Below are positions 7,607 to 15,944 of a DNA stretch of 64,000 bases, in pieces (within the stretch, counting starts at the first letter, position 1; each line of letters begins with the position of its first letter). The notes under the pieces are model-generated. The model ran no database searches and was not told the DNA's origin. It saw only the letters and a list, made by a program, of their open reading frames with translations. The stretch is taken from the NCBI RefSeq assembly GCF_002980525.1, contig NZ_PVBQ01000003.1, positions 186,001-250,000 on the forward strand, written 5' to 3'. Source of the DNA: Sphingobacterium haloxyli. Lineage in GTDB: Bacteria > Bacteroidota > Bacteroidia > Sphingobacteriales > Sphingobacteriaceae. Both the position numbers and the translations under genes were made by a program.

Positions 7607-8383
7607 ATGAATTTTCAAAGCATAATGCCAGACAAATCCATTTCATTGTTCGTGAAGAACATATGGGTATTTGAAAGCAAGGACAGAAATTTGAAGACAA
7701 GTTTGCCTTTTTTCGCAGACGGCTATCCCGGGGTAATGTTCCAGCAGACCGATAATAGCCTGATAGTACGCCCGCACGATAAAAAGATGCCCGACGTCTT
7801 TCTTTATGGACAGACTATTAAACCGATCGAACTGGAAATTTCGGGAGCATACCTGCTCATCATTTTTCAATTATACCCCTTTGTTTTGAGGACGTTTTTT
7901 AATCTCGTTCCGCAAAGCATAAACGATAACTGTTACTATTTGGACGACATGATGGCGGACGACGGCGTAATGGCGCTTGCCAACGAACTACAAGCTTCCG
8001 ATTCTATTGAGGATAAGATTGAAGTCATCACTAGTCTGCTGCTGTCATTCTTAGAAAGGAAAAAGCAAGATCTTGACGATAAAATACGGGAAGCCGTTAT
8101 ACGGATTATCAGGACAAAAGGACAGGAAAGCATTCTTGCCATTGCTGCAATCTGTAATTTAACCATGCGTACTTTTGAAAGGCGTTTCCGCAATGAAACC
8201 GGGCTTTCGCCCAAACAATTCTCCCAAATTATCCAATTCCAGGCTTCTATGGAGCAACTTACGGTAAAAGACTATAGCAAGCTATCGGATATTGTTTATC
8301 AAAATGGTTTCGCCGACCAGTCCCATTTCATACGTGTTTTCAAAGCGTTTACAGGTAAGACACCTAAAGCATTCAAAAAATAA
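7607..8383 (+). CDS. AraC family transcriptional regulator (DUF6597-type sensor)
   Basis: The N-terminal part (MPDKSISLFVKNIWVFES, then LPFFADGYPGVMFQQ) matches the DUF6597 sensory domain found in many Bacteroidota AraC proteins. The C-terminal HTH pair is LAIAAICNLTMRTFERRFRN and LSDIVYQNGFADQSHFIRVF. Length of 258 residues is complete. It is followed after 76 bases by an NAD(P)-binding oxidoreductase on the same strand, the likely target. The motif TTGTCGTTTTTA lies 7 bases after its stop, and a similar TTGTCGCATTTTTA follows the AraC gene at 12315-13049. Confidence 0.88.
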   Translation: MNFQSIMPDKSISLFVKNIWVFESKDRNLKTSLPFFADGYPGVMFQQTDNSLIVRPHDKKMPDVFLYGQTIKPIELEISGAYLLIIFQLYPFVLRTFFNLVPQSINDNCYYLDDMMADDGVMALANELQASDSIEDKIEVITSLLLSFLERKKQDLDDKIREAVIRIIRTKGQESILAIAAICNLTMRTFERRFRNETGLSPKQFSQIIQFQASMEQLTVKDYSKLSDIVYQNGFADQSHFIRVFKAFTGKTPKAFKK

Positions 8384-8459
8384 GCAAGCGTTGTCGTTTT
8401 TATTCTATTTTCTAGGCATTATATGCTGCAATTTTGCCAAGTAGACTAAAAGAAAAAAA

Positions 8460-9083
8460 ATGAAAATAATTGTTTTTGGTGCAACGGGCACCGTAGGTAC
8501 AGAAATTGTAAAGCAAGCATTGGAAAAAGGATATAGGGTTACAGTCTTCGTGCGTAACTCTGCAAAAATAATAGCGACAAACCCCAATCTTCATGTGTAT
8601 ACCGGAGATGTCTCCAATGCAGACGATGTGATGCGCGCGGTGAAAGATCACGATGCGATTTTTTGTGCGTTAGGGGATGGACGAGTTGGTAAAATACGGG
8701 CGATGGGAACATTAAATATCATCGATGCCATGAACAGCGCTGCGGTAAGGAAGTTGATATGTTTATCGACCCTTGGCATAGGCGAAAGCTATGGAAATCT
8801 AAATTTTGTCTGGAAGCACATCATGTTTGGCATGTTACTCAAAAGAGCGTTCAACGACCACAAATTGCAGGAAGAGTATATACGCAACAGCAAATTGGAT
8901 TTTACGATAGTACGACCAAGCGCATTGACAAATGGAGCAATAACCAACGGTTATAAAATAGGTTTTGACGGAAAATATAAAAAACTTAACCTTAAAATAT
9001 CACGAGCAGATGTCGCAGACTTTATGTTGCGTCAGTTGCATAGTGAAAACAATATACGGAAAGCCGTAAGTATATCGAATTAA
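8460..9083 (+). CDS. NAD(P)-binding atypical SDR (NmrA/BVR-B-like) protein
   Basis: The N terminus KIIVFGATGTVGTEIVKQAL is a GxxGxxG Rossmann motif of the atypical/extended SDR group, followed by the NADP-contacting region TVFVRNSAKI and the segment HVYTGDVSNADDVMRAV. The later LICLSTLGIGESYGN and FTIVRPSALTNG are typical of NAD(P)H-binding NmrA/flavin reductase-like proteins. The 207 residues are full length. Activity is unknown; related proteins are quinone or flavin reductases or redox sensors. Confidence 0.85.
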   Translation: MKIIVFGATGTVGTEIVKQALEKGYRVTVFVRNSAKIIATNPNLHVYTGDVSNADDVMRAVKDHDAIFCALGDGRVGKIRAMGTLNIIDAMNSAAVRKLICLSTLGIGESYGNLNFVWKHIMFGMLLKRAFNDHKLQEEYIRNSKLDFTIVRPSALTNGAITNGYKIGFDGKYKKLNLKISRADVADFMLRQLHSENNIRKAVSISN

Positions 9084-9149
9084 TATTTCTTCCTAGTCAT
9101 CAAACATACGAACTGTAGGTGTTTGGAGTCATTGTACAGAGACGAAACT

Positions 9150-9184
9150 TGACCTTGAAGTCGCAAATTGCCACTTCAAGGTCA
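9150..9184. repeat. 35-bp near-perfect palindrome
   Basis: The arms TGACCTTGAAGTCGCAA and TTGCCACTTCAAGGTCA (17 bp, one mismatched pair) flank a single central A. It lies between convergent genes and includes the stop codon of the aldo/keto reductase gene. There is no T-run on either side, so it is a poor classical terminator. The core GTCGCA-AAT-TGCCAC resembles the palindrome inside the ORF6N gene at 36301-36329. Confidence 0.7.
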
Positions 9185-10171
9185 TCTTGGAGTCTGGGCG
9201 TTTTCGTATATAAGACCTTCCGATTTCAGCTCTTGCCAAAAACCAACCGGTATTTCAGATTTCCAGGATTTCACATTGCTTTTAACCTGATCGGTTGAAC
9301 TTACGCCGGGAATAATAGCTACAAACTCCTCACTTGCCAGTACAAAATGTATTGCTGCGGTAATGATGTCGGTATCATATTTCTTAGCAATTTCCTCGAT
9401 TTTATTCCGTTTTTCGGTCATTCCTTTCGGGATTACGTCTTTGTAATTGTAGCGGTCTCTCCCAGCAATAAATCCGGAATTATAACCTGCCCCAGAAACC
9501 AATTTTACGCCTGCTTTTTTAACGGCAGGAAGCAGGCGGTCCACCGCGTCTTCATGTTCTAATATGGAGTATTGCGTAGCCGACAGACAGATGTCAGGAT
9601 CGGCAGCTTCTATACAATCTAAGATCGGTTCGATCTTATTCACGCCCATTCCCCAAGCTTTAATCACTCCTTCATCACGGAGTTTTGATAACACTTTAAA
9701 AGCACCTTCTTTGGCTTGTTTCATGTAATAATCATAGCGATCGCCCACCTGATCCTCCGATAAATCGTGGATGTAAACAATATCAATATAATCGAGCTGA
9801 GTGCGTTCTAGACTGTCTTCAATGGATTTTTTTACCGCATCGGCTGTGTACATATGTTTGAAATCAAAACTCAGCGGATTTCTCCACATCGTTGGCGGCA
9901 CTTCCGATTCGGGAACCGGCGTAAACAAACGCCCGACTTTGGTAGAGAAAACAAAATCTTCACGGTTTTTGTTCTTCAGAAATTCGCCAAACCTTCTTTC
10001 ACTTTTCGTGAGCCCATACCAAGGTGAAGTATCGTAATGGCGGATACCCAGATCCCAAGCTTCCTGCAAAATTTTCTGTGACTGATCGTCGGTAATATCT
10101 TCGAACGCCGTGCCGATCGGTACCCCACCAAGACCTAGTTCGTGTTCTTTTTTTAAAACTATATGGCTCAT
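9182..10171 (-). CDS. Aldo/keto reductase
   Basis: The protein has the AKR catalytic set: Asp and Tyr in HYDTSPWYGLTKSERRFG, Lys in VFSTKVGR, His in IDIVYIHDLSED, and a C-terminal NADP-binding stretch FVAIIPGVSSTDQV. The DTSPWYG form is typical of the D-threo-aldose 1-dehydrogenase/L-fucose dehydrogenase-like and pyridoxal dehydrogenase-like branch. At 329 residues it is full length. It is a cytoplasmic NAD(P)-dependent oxidoreductase acting on sugars or carbonyls; the exact substrate is not readable. Confidence 0.87.
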   Translation of the reverse strand: MSHIVLKKEHELGLGGVPIGTAFEDITDDQSQKILQEAWDLGIRHYDTSPWYGLTKSERRFGEFLKNKNREDFVFSTKVGRLFTPVPESEVPPTMWRNPLSFDFKHMYTADAVKKSIEDSLERTQLDYIDIVYIHDLSEDQVGDRYDYYMKQAKEGAFKVLSKLRDEGVIKAWGMGVNKIEPILDCIEAADPDICLSATQYSILEHEDAVDRLLPAVKKAGVKLVSGAGYNSGFIAGRDRYNYKDVIPKGMTEKRNKIEEIAKKYDTDIITAAIHFVLASEEFVAIIPGVSSTDQVKSNVKSWKSEIPVGFWQELKSEGLIYENAQTPR

Positions 10172-10311
10172 TTTTTATATTTTTAATTTACTGCTGACTT
10201 GGGTTTTTGTTTATCAGATTAACAATAAATATCAGGAACTGTTTAAAAATTCGATAAAAGTTCTTGCCAGTTAAGTAACCCCGAACTAACTTTACAGTTT
10301 TGAAAGACGTG

Positions 10312-11178
10312 TTAAGAGTTCGCCTCCGTACATGCTTTCAAATAATCGGTCAGCGTCGTAGGGAGTTTAATGATATTGTTCGGATATTCTGGAACGGCTA
10401 GATTGTCAATAACAGCTTGTGTCATGTCCGCTAGATTACGTGCCGCGTTAACTGTAAAACCAACCGACAACAGAGTTTCCTGCCATTTGTCTCTTTTGAT
10501 GGATTGCACAGTTACATCCTTGTTAAGCACCTTCGAAAAGGTATCGGCCACGTCCCTTGAACTGTATTTTTCTTCTCCGGTAAGTTCATAGATTTTTCGC
10601 TTTTCCGAAGATGATGTGTCTGTTATTACTTTAGCTGCGAATTTAGCTAAGTCGATCGGTGAATGCATCTCTATTCGTAACTCCTCAGGAAAAAAAGTTG
10701 GTAAGACACCGTGTTGATCAACGGTTTCCATATAGGCCAACCAATTACTGAAATAATAAGAAGGCCTGATATAAACCCGCTCTATATCCAGCTCGTCCAG
10801 TCCCTGTTCTAAAATCCGCGACATCAGAATGTTGCCGGTTTCGCCGTTGATATGTGCTCCTACACAGGACAGAGCGACGACTTTTTTAATTCCGGTCGCT
10901 TGGATAGCGGCCTTATAATTTTCGACAATACGTTTGGTATCCCCGATGACGTCGTTGGACATCGGATTTTCGGGTGTCAAAACAAATGCAGTAGTTCCGC
11001 CTTGAAACGCTTTCATCAGTTTTTCAACATCGAATAGGTCGACTTCCCGGGATTCAACGGTTTTATCAGAAAGTTTTTGGAGATTTCTGACCAGCGCCAT
11101 AACTGGGACGTTCTGCTGTTTTAATTCTTGGATGAGATATGAGCCTACCTGTCCTGTGGCTCCTACAATGATGTTCAT
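10312..11178 (-). CDS. NmrA-like NAD(P)-binding (quinone oxidoreductase 2-like) protein
   Basis: The start IIVGATGQVGSYLIQEL is a Rossmann motif of the NmrA/HSCARG group, followed by MALVRNLQKL, AFQGGTTAFVLTPENP and VVALSCVGAH. The C-terminal domain carries REVADTF-like helix SSRDVADTFSKVLN and VTVQSIKRDKWQETLL. The length of 288 residues fits QOR2-type NADPH:quinone oxidoreductases or azoreductase-like proteins. Its promoter carries the same operator arrangement as the YdeI-like gene at 4090, so both may be controlled by the WYL regulator. Confidence 0.85.
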   Translation of the reverse strand: MNIIVGATGQVGSYLIQELKQQNVPVMALVRNLQKLSDKTVESREVDLFDVEKLMKAFQGGTTAFVLTPENPMSNDVIGDTKRIVENYKAAIQATGIKKVVALSCVGAHINGETGNILMSRILEQGLDELDIERVYIRPSYYFSNWLAYMETVDQHGVLPTFFPEELRIEMHSPIDLAKFAAKVITDTSSSEKRKIYELTGEEKYSSRDVADTFSKVLNKDVTVQSIKRDKWQETLLSVGFTVNAARNLADMTQAVIDNLAVPEYPNNIIKLPTTLTDYLKACTEANS

Positions 11179-11245
11179 ATATTTTTAGTTTTGCGAGTAA
11201 GAAAGTCTGTTATTACGTTATCCATTTTATTTTAAATATATGAAA

Positions 11246-11280
11246 CAAAGATAAAAGCGGCTAGTGACAGCAGTATGTCA
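11246..11280 (-). promoter_or_regulatory. Palindromic operator and promoter of NmrA-like gene
   Basis: On the reverse strand TGACATACTGCTGTCA (11280-11265) is a perfect TGACA-N6-TGTCA palindrome, followed by a perfect -7 box TATCTTTG (11253-11246). Operator to box distance is 27 bases, identical to the site at 4006-4040; about 26 of 35 positions match between the two. The operator also contains the stop codon of the methyltransferase gene upstream. Confidence 0.6.
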
Positions 11281-12003
11281 GGGGTGGTACTCCTCTGTTT
11301 TAAAAGCTACAAAGGAAGCGAAGCAGAGGTTTTTATGCAAAACATCCGTTTTCTTAAAACCAACTTTCTCCAATAAATTTAACTGATACATCAAACTACG
11401 CGGTGTATCCTCCCGATCGATATAGGCAAAAACGTGATCTCTATAGTCCTCATCCCTCAAACCTGTCAAATACTCCCCATAAAGTTCTTGATAGATATAT
11501 TGCTGTAATGCTGTATCAGACTGGCGAACCAAGTCGAATATCCAAATGCTACCGCCCTCTTTTAACAATCCAAAGAATTTGTTAAACACTGTTTCCCAAT
11601 CGTTATCATCTCGCAAATGATGTAGCACAGCCGTTGCAATAATAACATCAAACTTTTCCGTGCCGAAATCAATCGACCTAAAATCACCTTTACGGACATC
11701 AACCTTCCCCTGTGTCACTGCTCCAACTCTCTCTAATGCCTTATCTAACATGGGTTGGCTCAAATCGACTAACGTGACGTCAATATCTGTTTTTTTCTGT
11801 GATAATTTTACCGAATAATTACCAGCACCACAACCAATATCCAATACAGACTTAAGTGTGGGATGATGACGGACTATACCTTCTGTTATGAGCTCCATAT
11901 TAAATGTTGCATCCAAGGTTGTTTGTTGACCCGTTTCCAGTTTAGAAAACCGTTCCACATCATTATCAAAGCGTTCCTCAATTTCTTTTATCGTAGATTT
12001 CAT
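11278..12003 (-). CDS. Class I SAM-dependent methyltransferase
   Basis: Motif I is VLDIGCGAGNYSVKLSQ, followed by the acidic loop VTLVDLSQPMLDKAL, motif DVRKGDFRSIDFG and FDVIIATAVLHHLRDD, the normal order for a class I SAM-binding Rossmann fold. The protein has 241 residues with an N-terminal helix (IKEIEERFDNDVERFSKL). The substrate is unknown. It is transcribed divergently from the AraC-type gene at 12315. Confidence 0.86.
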   Translation of the reverse strand: MKSTIKEIEERFDNDVERFSKLETGQQTTLDATFNMELITEGIVRHHPTLKSVLDIGCGAGNYSVKLSQKKTDIDVTLVDLSQPMLDKALERVGAVTQGKVDVRKGDFRSIDFGTEKFDVIIATAVLHHLRDDNDWETVFNKFFGLLKEGGSIWIFDLVRQSDTALQQYIYQELYGEYLTGLRDEDYRDHVFAYIDREDTPRSLMYQLNLLEKVGFKKTDVLHKNLCFASFVAFKTEEYHP

Positions 12004-12314
12004 AAATTCAATTTTTTTCGAGTAGTAGTAATGATTAATAAATTTAAGCCAAATATCCTAGATTTCAAACCGGCGATCTTTGTCCTTTAAGCGAGCAAAT
12101 CCTTAATATATGGTTGTGGGCCGTGTTAAAAATATACACGGGCAATGAATTAAAGTCTGACGCGATATAGTCGTGAAGTTGTTCTCTTTAGAATATTCAA
12201 CCGTTTACAGAAAATATTGTCATTTGAACAATATTCAGAAGGAATATATTTTATAAATTTGATGAAAATAACCGTATCGAGAAGCCGTTGTATTGAACTA
12301 TCACGAAGAAACGA
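12004..12314. promoter_or_regulatory. Divergent promoter region between methyltransferase and AraC genes
   Basis: No gene is seen. A perfect -7 box TAAATTTG for the AraC-type gene lies at 12254-12261. An inverted repeat CCGTGT-N9-ACACGG lies at 12121-12141. The rest is AT-rich with no recognised element. Confidence 0.45.
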
Positions 12315-13049
12315 ATGGGGTATAAAAAAATAAAACCTTACAAAGAACTAGAACCCTTTATTCATTTCTATTGGGAACTGAAAGGAACCGAAATGGAAAC
12401 ACAGTGGGAGAGGGTTTTTCCAGATGGTTGCGCTGGCGTGGTGATGAATATAGGAGAAAGTTGTGTGACGGATAACGGCTCGGTTTTAATGCAGTTCGGG
12501 AAGACCTATGTAGTTGGTGCAATGACCTCATTTAAAGATAGCTTCATTGATATGAGCACACATTTAATAGGGGTATGCCTCAAACCGGCGACTTTCGCTA
12601 ATTTCTATAGTTTTGCTTCACAAAATGAGTTGACCAACGACACTGTTCAACTTGAAAAATCCAATTCATTTAACATTGATAAAATATTTGATAGTCCATT
12701 CAATTATTTTGACTATTTCTTTTCAGAGAGGATAAAAAGCAAAAACAACCAACTGCGCTCAGTGCTCAGCGATATACATTCAGTAAACGGAACAGTCAGC
12801 ATTTGCGAGTTGGCAAAAAGAAATTGTACGACCGTAAGACAACTGGAACGGGATTTTAAAAAGCTCATCGGATTATCCCCGAAAGAATACGCAAATATTA
12901 TTCGTTTTCAGTATGCCCTGCGTCTAATCAAAAATTCAAATCAAAATCGGAGTTTAGCAGATATTGCATTTGAATGTGGCTATTATGACCATTCGCATCT
13001 TAGCAACGAAATCAAGCGAAATACAGGACTTTCACCATCATTGCTTTAA
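12315..13049 (+). CDS. AraC family transcriptional regulator (DUF6597-type sensor)
   Basis: The N terminus YKELEPFIHFYWELKG, then ERVFPDGCAGVVMNIG, matches the DUF6597 sensory domain. The C-terminal HTH pair is ICELAKRNCTTVRQLERDFK and LADIAFECGYYDHSHLSNEI, with LSPKEYANIIRFQYAL between them. At 244 residues it is complete. It is followed by a DHFR-like gene on the same strand, with a TTGTCGCATTTTTA motif just after its stop that is shared with the AraC gene at 7607-8383. Confidence 0.87.
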   Translation: MGYKKIKPYKELEPFIHFYWELKGTEMETQWERVFPDGCAGVVMNIGESCVTDNGSVLMQFGKTYVVGAMTSFKDSFIDMSTHLIGVCLKPATFANFYSFASQNELTNDTVQLEKSNSFNIDKIFDSPFNYFDYFFSERIKSKNNQLRSVLSDIHSVNGTVSICELAKRNCTTVRQLERDFKKLIGLSPKEYANIIRFQYALRLIKNSNQNRSLADIAFECGYYDHSHLSNEIKRNTGLSPSLL

Positions 13050-13089
13050 TTTGTCGCATTTTTACAAAGCGCAAGTAATAGTTTAAAAG

Positions 13090-13097
13090 TAGATTTG
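13090..13097 (+). promoter_or_regulatory. -7 promoter box TAGATTTG of DHFR-like gene
   Basis: TAGATTTG is a perfect TAnnTTTG match 24 bases before the start codon at 13122. The motif TTGTCGCATTTTTACAA sits at 13051-13067 upstream and may be the binding site of the neighbouring AraC protein. Confidence 0.45.
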
Positions 13098-13121
13098 CAG
13101 AAGTAATTAAATTCAAAACAA

Positions 13122-13655
13122 ATGCGAAAACTATCACTTTTCATAGCCATGAGCTTAGATGGCTATATTGCGAAACCAAATGACGATTTAAGCTTTTTGA
13201 AAGTTGTAGAAAAAGAAGGGGAAGACTATGGTTATAGAGAATTTACATCCCAAATCGATACCATAATTATTGGAAGAAGAACCTACGATTACGTAGTAAA
13301 AGAAATAGGAGCATCTCATTACGACAACGGACAAAGAGATATCTATGTCATAACAAAAACCGAAAGACCGCAGGTAGGTAGAACGATTTTCTATTCAGGA
13401 AATTTAACCGAACTGGTTGATCGTCTGAAATCTGAAAGCGGTAAGCATATCTATTGTGATGGCGGTGCAGAAGTAATCAATGAGCTATTGAAGCACGACT
13501 TAATAGACGAGTTGATAATCTCGGTTATCCCCGTTTTGTTAGGTAGTGGAACAAGACTTTTTAAAGACGGAAGACCTGAGCAAACACTAGAATTCGTTAA
13601 AGCAAAAACATTTGAAACCGGATTGATGCAGCTACAGTACAAACGAAAAAAGTAA
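13122..13655 (+). CDS. Dihydrofolate reductase family protein (RibD C-terminal type)
   Basis: The start LSLFIAMSLDGYIAKPNDD is the signature of the bifunctional deaminase-reductase C-terminal (DHFR-like) family. Further marks are TIIIGRRTYDYV, IYVITKTERP, IYCDGGAEVINELL and VIPVLLGSGTRLF. The length of 177 residues is normal. Members are NADPH-dependent reductases of unknown substrate; few have true dihydrofolate reductase activity. It likely depends on the AraC gene directly upstream. Confidence 0.87.
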   Translation: MRKLSLFIAMSLDGYIAKPNDDLSFLKVVEKEGEDYGYREFTSQIDTIIIGRRTYDYVVKEIGASHYDNGQRDIYVITKTERPQVGRTIFYSGNLTELVDRLKSESGKHIYCDGGAEVINELLKHDLIDELIISVIPVLLGSGTRLFKDGRPEQTLEFVKAKTFETGLMQLQYKRKK

Positions 13656-13725
13656 ACAGCGAACCAACTGGCGGAAAAACAGTGCAACCCATAGGAGAGG
13701 TCTGCTGTGGTATCGGAAGCGAGCC

Positions 13726-15285
13726 TTATGAGCTGCATGACAACATCGAGCAGCCAGCCTGCTGTGTGGCCCAACCCGGGCGTATCTTAAAGAATTCATC
13801 ATGATTTTTTGAATACGGATCTTTAAGAGCATGCTGTAATTTTAAAAAGAGGTTGTTTTCGCCTCTTTGTAATTCTTCTATGGCCGTATGAAGCAGGTAA
13901 TTCCTTAAAATAAACCTAGGATTGGCTTTTCGCATCCGCAGTAGGCTGTCCTCCCTTGTGCAGCTGTTCGCTCTTAAACGCGCTTGGTAGTTTGTGACGA
14001 ACGCGTAAAGTTGGGTGACATCCGTTGGTTCAGGATCGCCATACAGACTGCTTCGAAAGAAGTTAAGCATGTCCTCCTCTGTGGCTAGATCTGTCGGCAG
14101 ATCAATCAGTAGCTGATAAAATATCGTCATATCCGGCTGGATAGCTGTCAATACTTTCGTTAGTTCGCCCACGAGCTTTACGTCATCCTCGTTGTTTATA
14201 CCGTCCATACCCAGCTTATTTGCCATCATCGCGTAGTACTTACTCCAATAAAAGTCTTCATATCTTCTCAGTTGGCTTTCTAATTGCCCCGTGTCAGAAA
14301 TCATTGGTACTAAAGCATTCGCCAGCCGGCTCAGATTCCAGTAAGCTATATTCGCTTGCTTACCGAAAGCATACCGTTTGCCTGGCAAGTCGGTGGTATT
14401 CGGCGTAAAATCCGGGTCGTAGTTGTCTAGAAAAGAGTAAGGCCCATAGTCAATCGTCAGACCAAGCACAGACATATTATCGGTGTTCATCACCCCATGG
14501 ACAAAACCTACCCTCAGCCACTCAACAATCATGGTTGCTGTACGTTCCACTACTTCTCCAAACCAGTGGAGTACCTTTTCGTCACCTTCAATATGCGGAT
14601 AGAAGCGCTCGATCGTCCAGTTCACCAGCTGCGTGAGGTTATCGATCTCGTTCCTAGCGGCAAGCATTTCAAAGTTTCCGAAACGTAAAAAGCTTGGTGC
14701 TGTACGCATCACAATGGCGCCAGGCTCATCCGCAGGACGCCCATCATAAAACATGTCGCGCGTCACCATGTCACCCGTGGTAACGAGCGCTAATGCCCGC
14801 GTAGTAGGGATATTCAAGTAATGCATCGCTTCACTCATCAGGTATTCGCGTACCGATGAGCGTAAAACTGCCCTGCCATCGGCTCTCCGCGAATACGCGG
14901 TGGGGCCCGCGCCCTTCAACTGTAGCTCCGAAGTATTTCCATGGTGGCTCTCCCATTCGCCTAGCGTGATCGCCCGACCGTCACCAAGCTGCCCTGCCCA
15001 GTTGCCAAATTGATGGCCCGCATAGCAGGCTGCATAGGGGTACATCGTCGGGGTGACAAGGTTGCCGCCTAGAATTTGTATGTCGTCCGGATTAGGTTTC
15101 GCAATTCCCAAGCTATCTGCTAGCTCGGCGGACCACGCGACAAGTTCGGGTTTTCGTACAGGTGTAGGTCTTGCCTTGCTGTATAAAACTCCTGGCGTTT
15201 GACGAGGGTGCAGATCACCACTGTCATCCCCTGGGAACGTGTCCACAAAATCCCTTTTGAACCGCTTAGAACTTAAATTTTCCAT
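13726..15285 (-). CDS. selO: Protein adenylyltransferase SelO (YdiU/UPF0061 family)
   Basis: The 519-residue protein has the pseudokinase fold of SelO: YAACYAGHQFGNWAGQLGDG near the nucleotide site, LKGAGPTAYSRRADGRAVLR, VREYLMSEAMHYLNIPTTRA, and the metal-binding FVHGVMNTDNMSVLGLTIDY. It ends in SCSS, the position where eukaryotic SelO carries selenocysteine. SelO transfers AMP from ATP to Ser, Thr or Tyr of target proteins, with a role in redox stress in bacteria. It is convergent with the DHFR-like gene and stands alone. Confidence 0.93.
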   Translation of the reverse strand: MENLSSKRFKRDFVDTFPGDDSGDLHPRQTPGVLYSKARPTPVRKPELVAWSAELADSLGIAKPNPDDIQILGGNLVTPTMYPYAACYAGHQFGNWAGQLGDGRAITLGEWESHHGNTSELQLKGAGPTAYSRRADGRAVLRSSVREYLMSEAMHYLNIPTTRALALVTTGDMVTRDMFYDGRPADEPGAIVMRTAPSFLRFGNFEMLAARNEIDNLTQLVNWTIERFYPHIEGDEKVLHWFGEVVERTATMIVEWLRVGFVHGVMNTDNMSVLGLTIDYGPYSFLDNYDPDFTPNTTDLPGKRYAFGKQANIAYWNLSRLANALVPMISDTGQLESQLRRYEDFYWSKYYAMMANKLGMDGINNEDDVKLVGELTKVLTAIQPDMTIFYQLLIDLPTDLATEEDMLNFFRSSLYGDPEPTDVTQLYAFVTNYQARLRANSCTREDSLLRMRKANPRFILRNYLLHTAIEELQRGENNLFLKLQHALKDPYSKNHDEFFKIRPGWATQQAGCSMLSCSS

Positions 15286-15944
15286 ATCGTACTACGTTAA
15301 ATGTCTAGAAAGCATTCTTGTTCAGCCTTCTATATTCAAAAAGTTCAGCAATCTGGGTAATTTCTTCCCGATCGAAGAAGCCCAAAGACTGAAAGTAAGC
15401 AGCTATCATAGAAATCAAACTTAGCTAAATTGCGCTAACAACGCAACATGAAACTAGTCGAAAATCAAAAAAGCAACAGAAAACCAGTTATCTTGCGCTT
15501 AAATATTGAATCACACTAATTCGCAGTATTCATTCCGTCTATAAGGCTTTCAATCAGATCTTGCGCATTATGGTATTTTAAAAGCGGTGCCGCCTGCCCA
15601 TCCCAAAAAGATTTCAGCTCAGGGTTTACTTCTGTGTTGGTAGGATAGGACCCTAGCTTACCGACGATCTGTCCCTGTAAGGCATATGGCGCAAAAGAGT
15701 CTTGAAGCGCCCTTAATTCTTCCGTTAGCCTATTTTTAATACCCCTTGAACATCTGCCGGTAGATTTTTATTTGTAAAGCAACGAATCTCCCGTTTTTTG
15801 CATGCACCTGCACAGAAATGCCGAGTAGATAGAAATACTGGTTTTCCGTTATTGTCATAAGCCTTTTATCTATATTACTTTGTATTATTAATACATTGGT
15901 AAGAGATGGAAGGTAGAGAATTTTAAACGTAAGCTATATTTGTT
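15286..15944. other. Long interval with gene remnants
   Basis: No intact gene is seen. A nitronate monooxygenase C-terminal remnant lies at 15516-15767 on the reverse strand. From about 15768 to 15840 there is sequence similar to 36603-36690 (shared stretch around GTAAAGCAAyGAATCTC and TGCATGCAC), read on the reverse strand as VHAKNGRFVALQ and VHAQNERFIALQ, which looks like the tail of one unidentified gene family. Confidence 0.5.
15516..15767 (-). pseudogene. C-terminal remnant of a nitronate monooxygenase (2-nitropropane dioxygenase)
   Basis: The reverse strand reads STGRCSRGIKNRLTEELRAL and ends LKSFWDGQAAPLLKYHNAQ plus a short tail before TAG. TGRxxRGIxNR and the SLWxGQAAPL-type block are C-terminal signatures of the FMN-dependent nitronate monooxygenase TIM barrel. 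An in-frame TAA lies at 15768-15770 and the FMN-binding three quarters of the protein are missing, so this is a fragment of about 82 codons. Confidence 0.68.

Noticed and set aside
9150-9184. Bidirectional rho-independent terminator
   Set aside because: The hairpin is strong but neither strand has a T-run after it. I list it as a palindrome and leave termination as an alternative.
15239-15424. Forward reading frame overlapping the start of selO
   Set aside because: It overlaps selO antisense, has no promoter box and no recognised family. The segment SIFKKFSNLGNFFPIEEAQR looks protein-like but cannot be supported as a gene.
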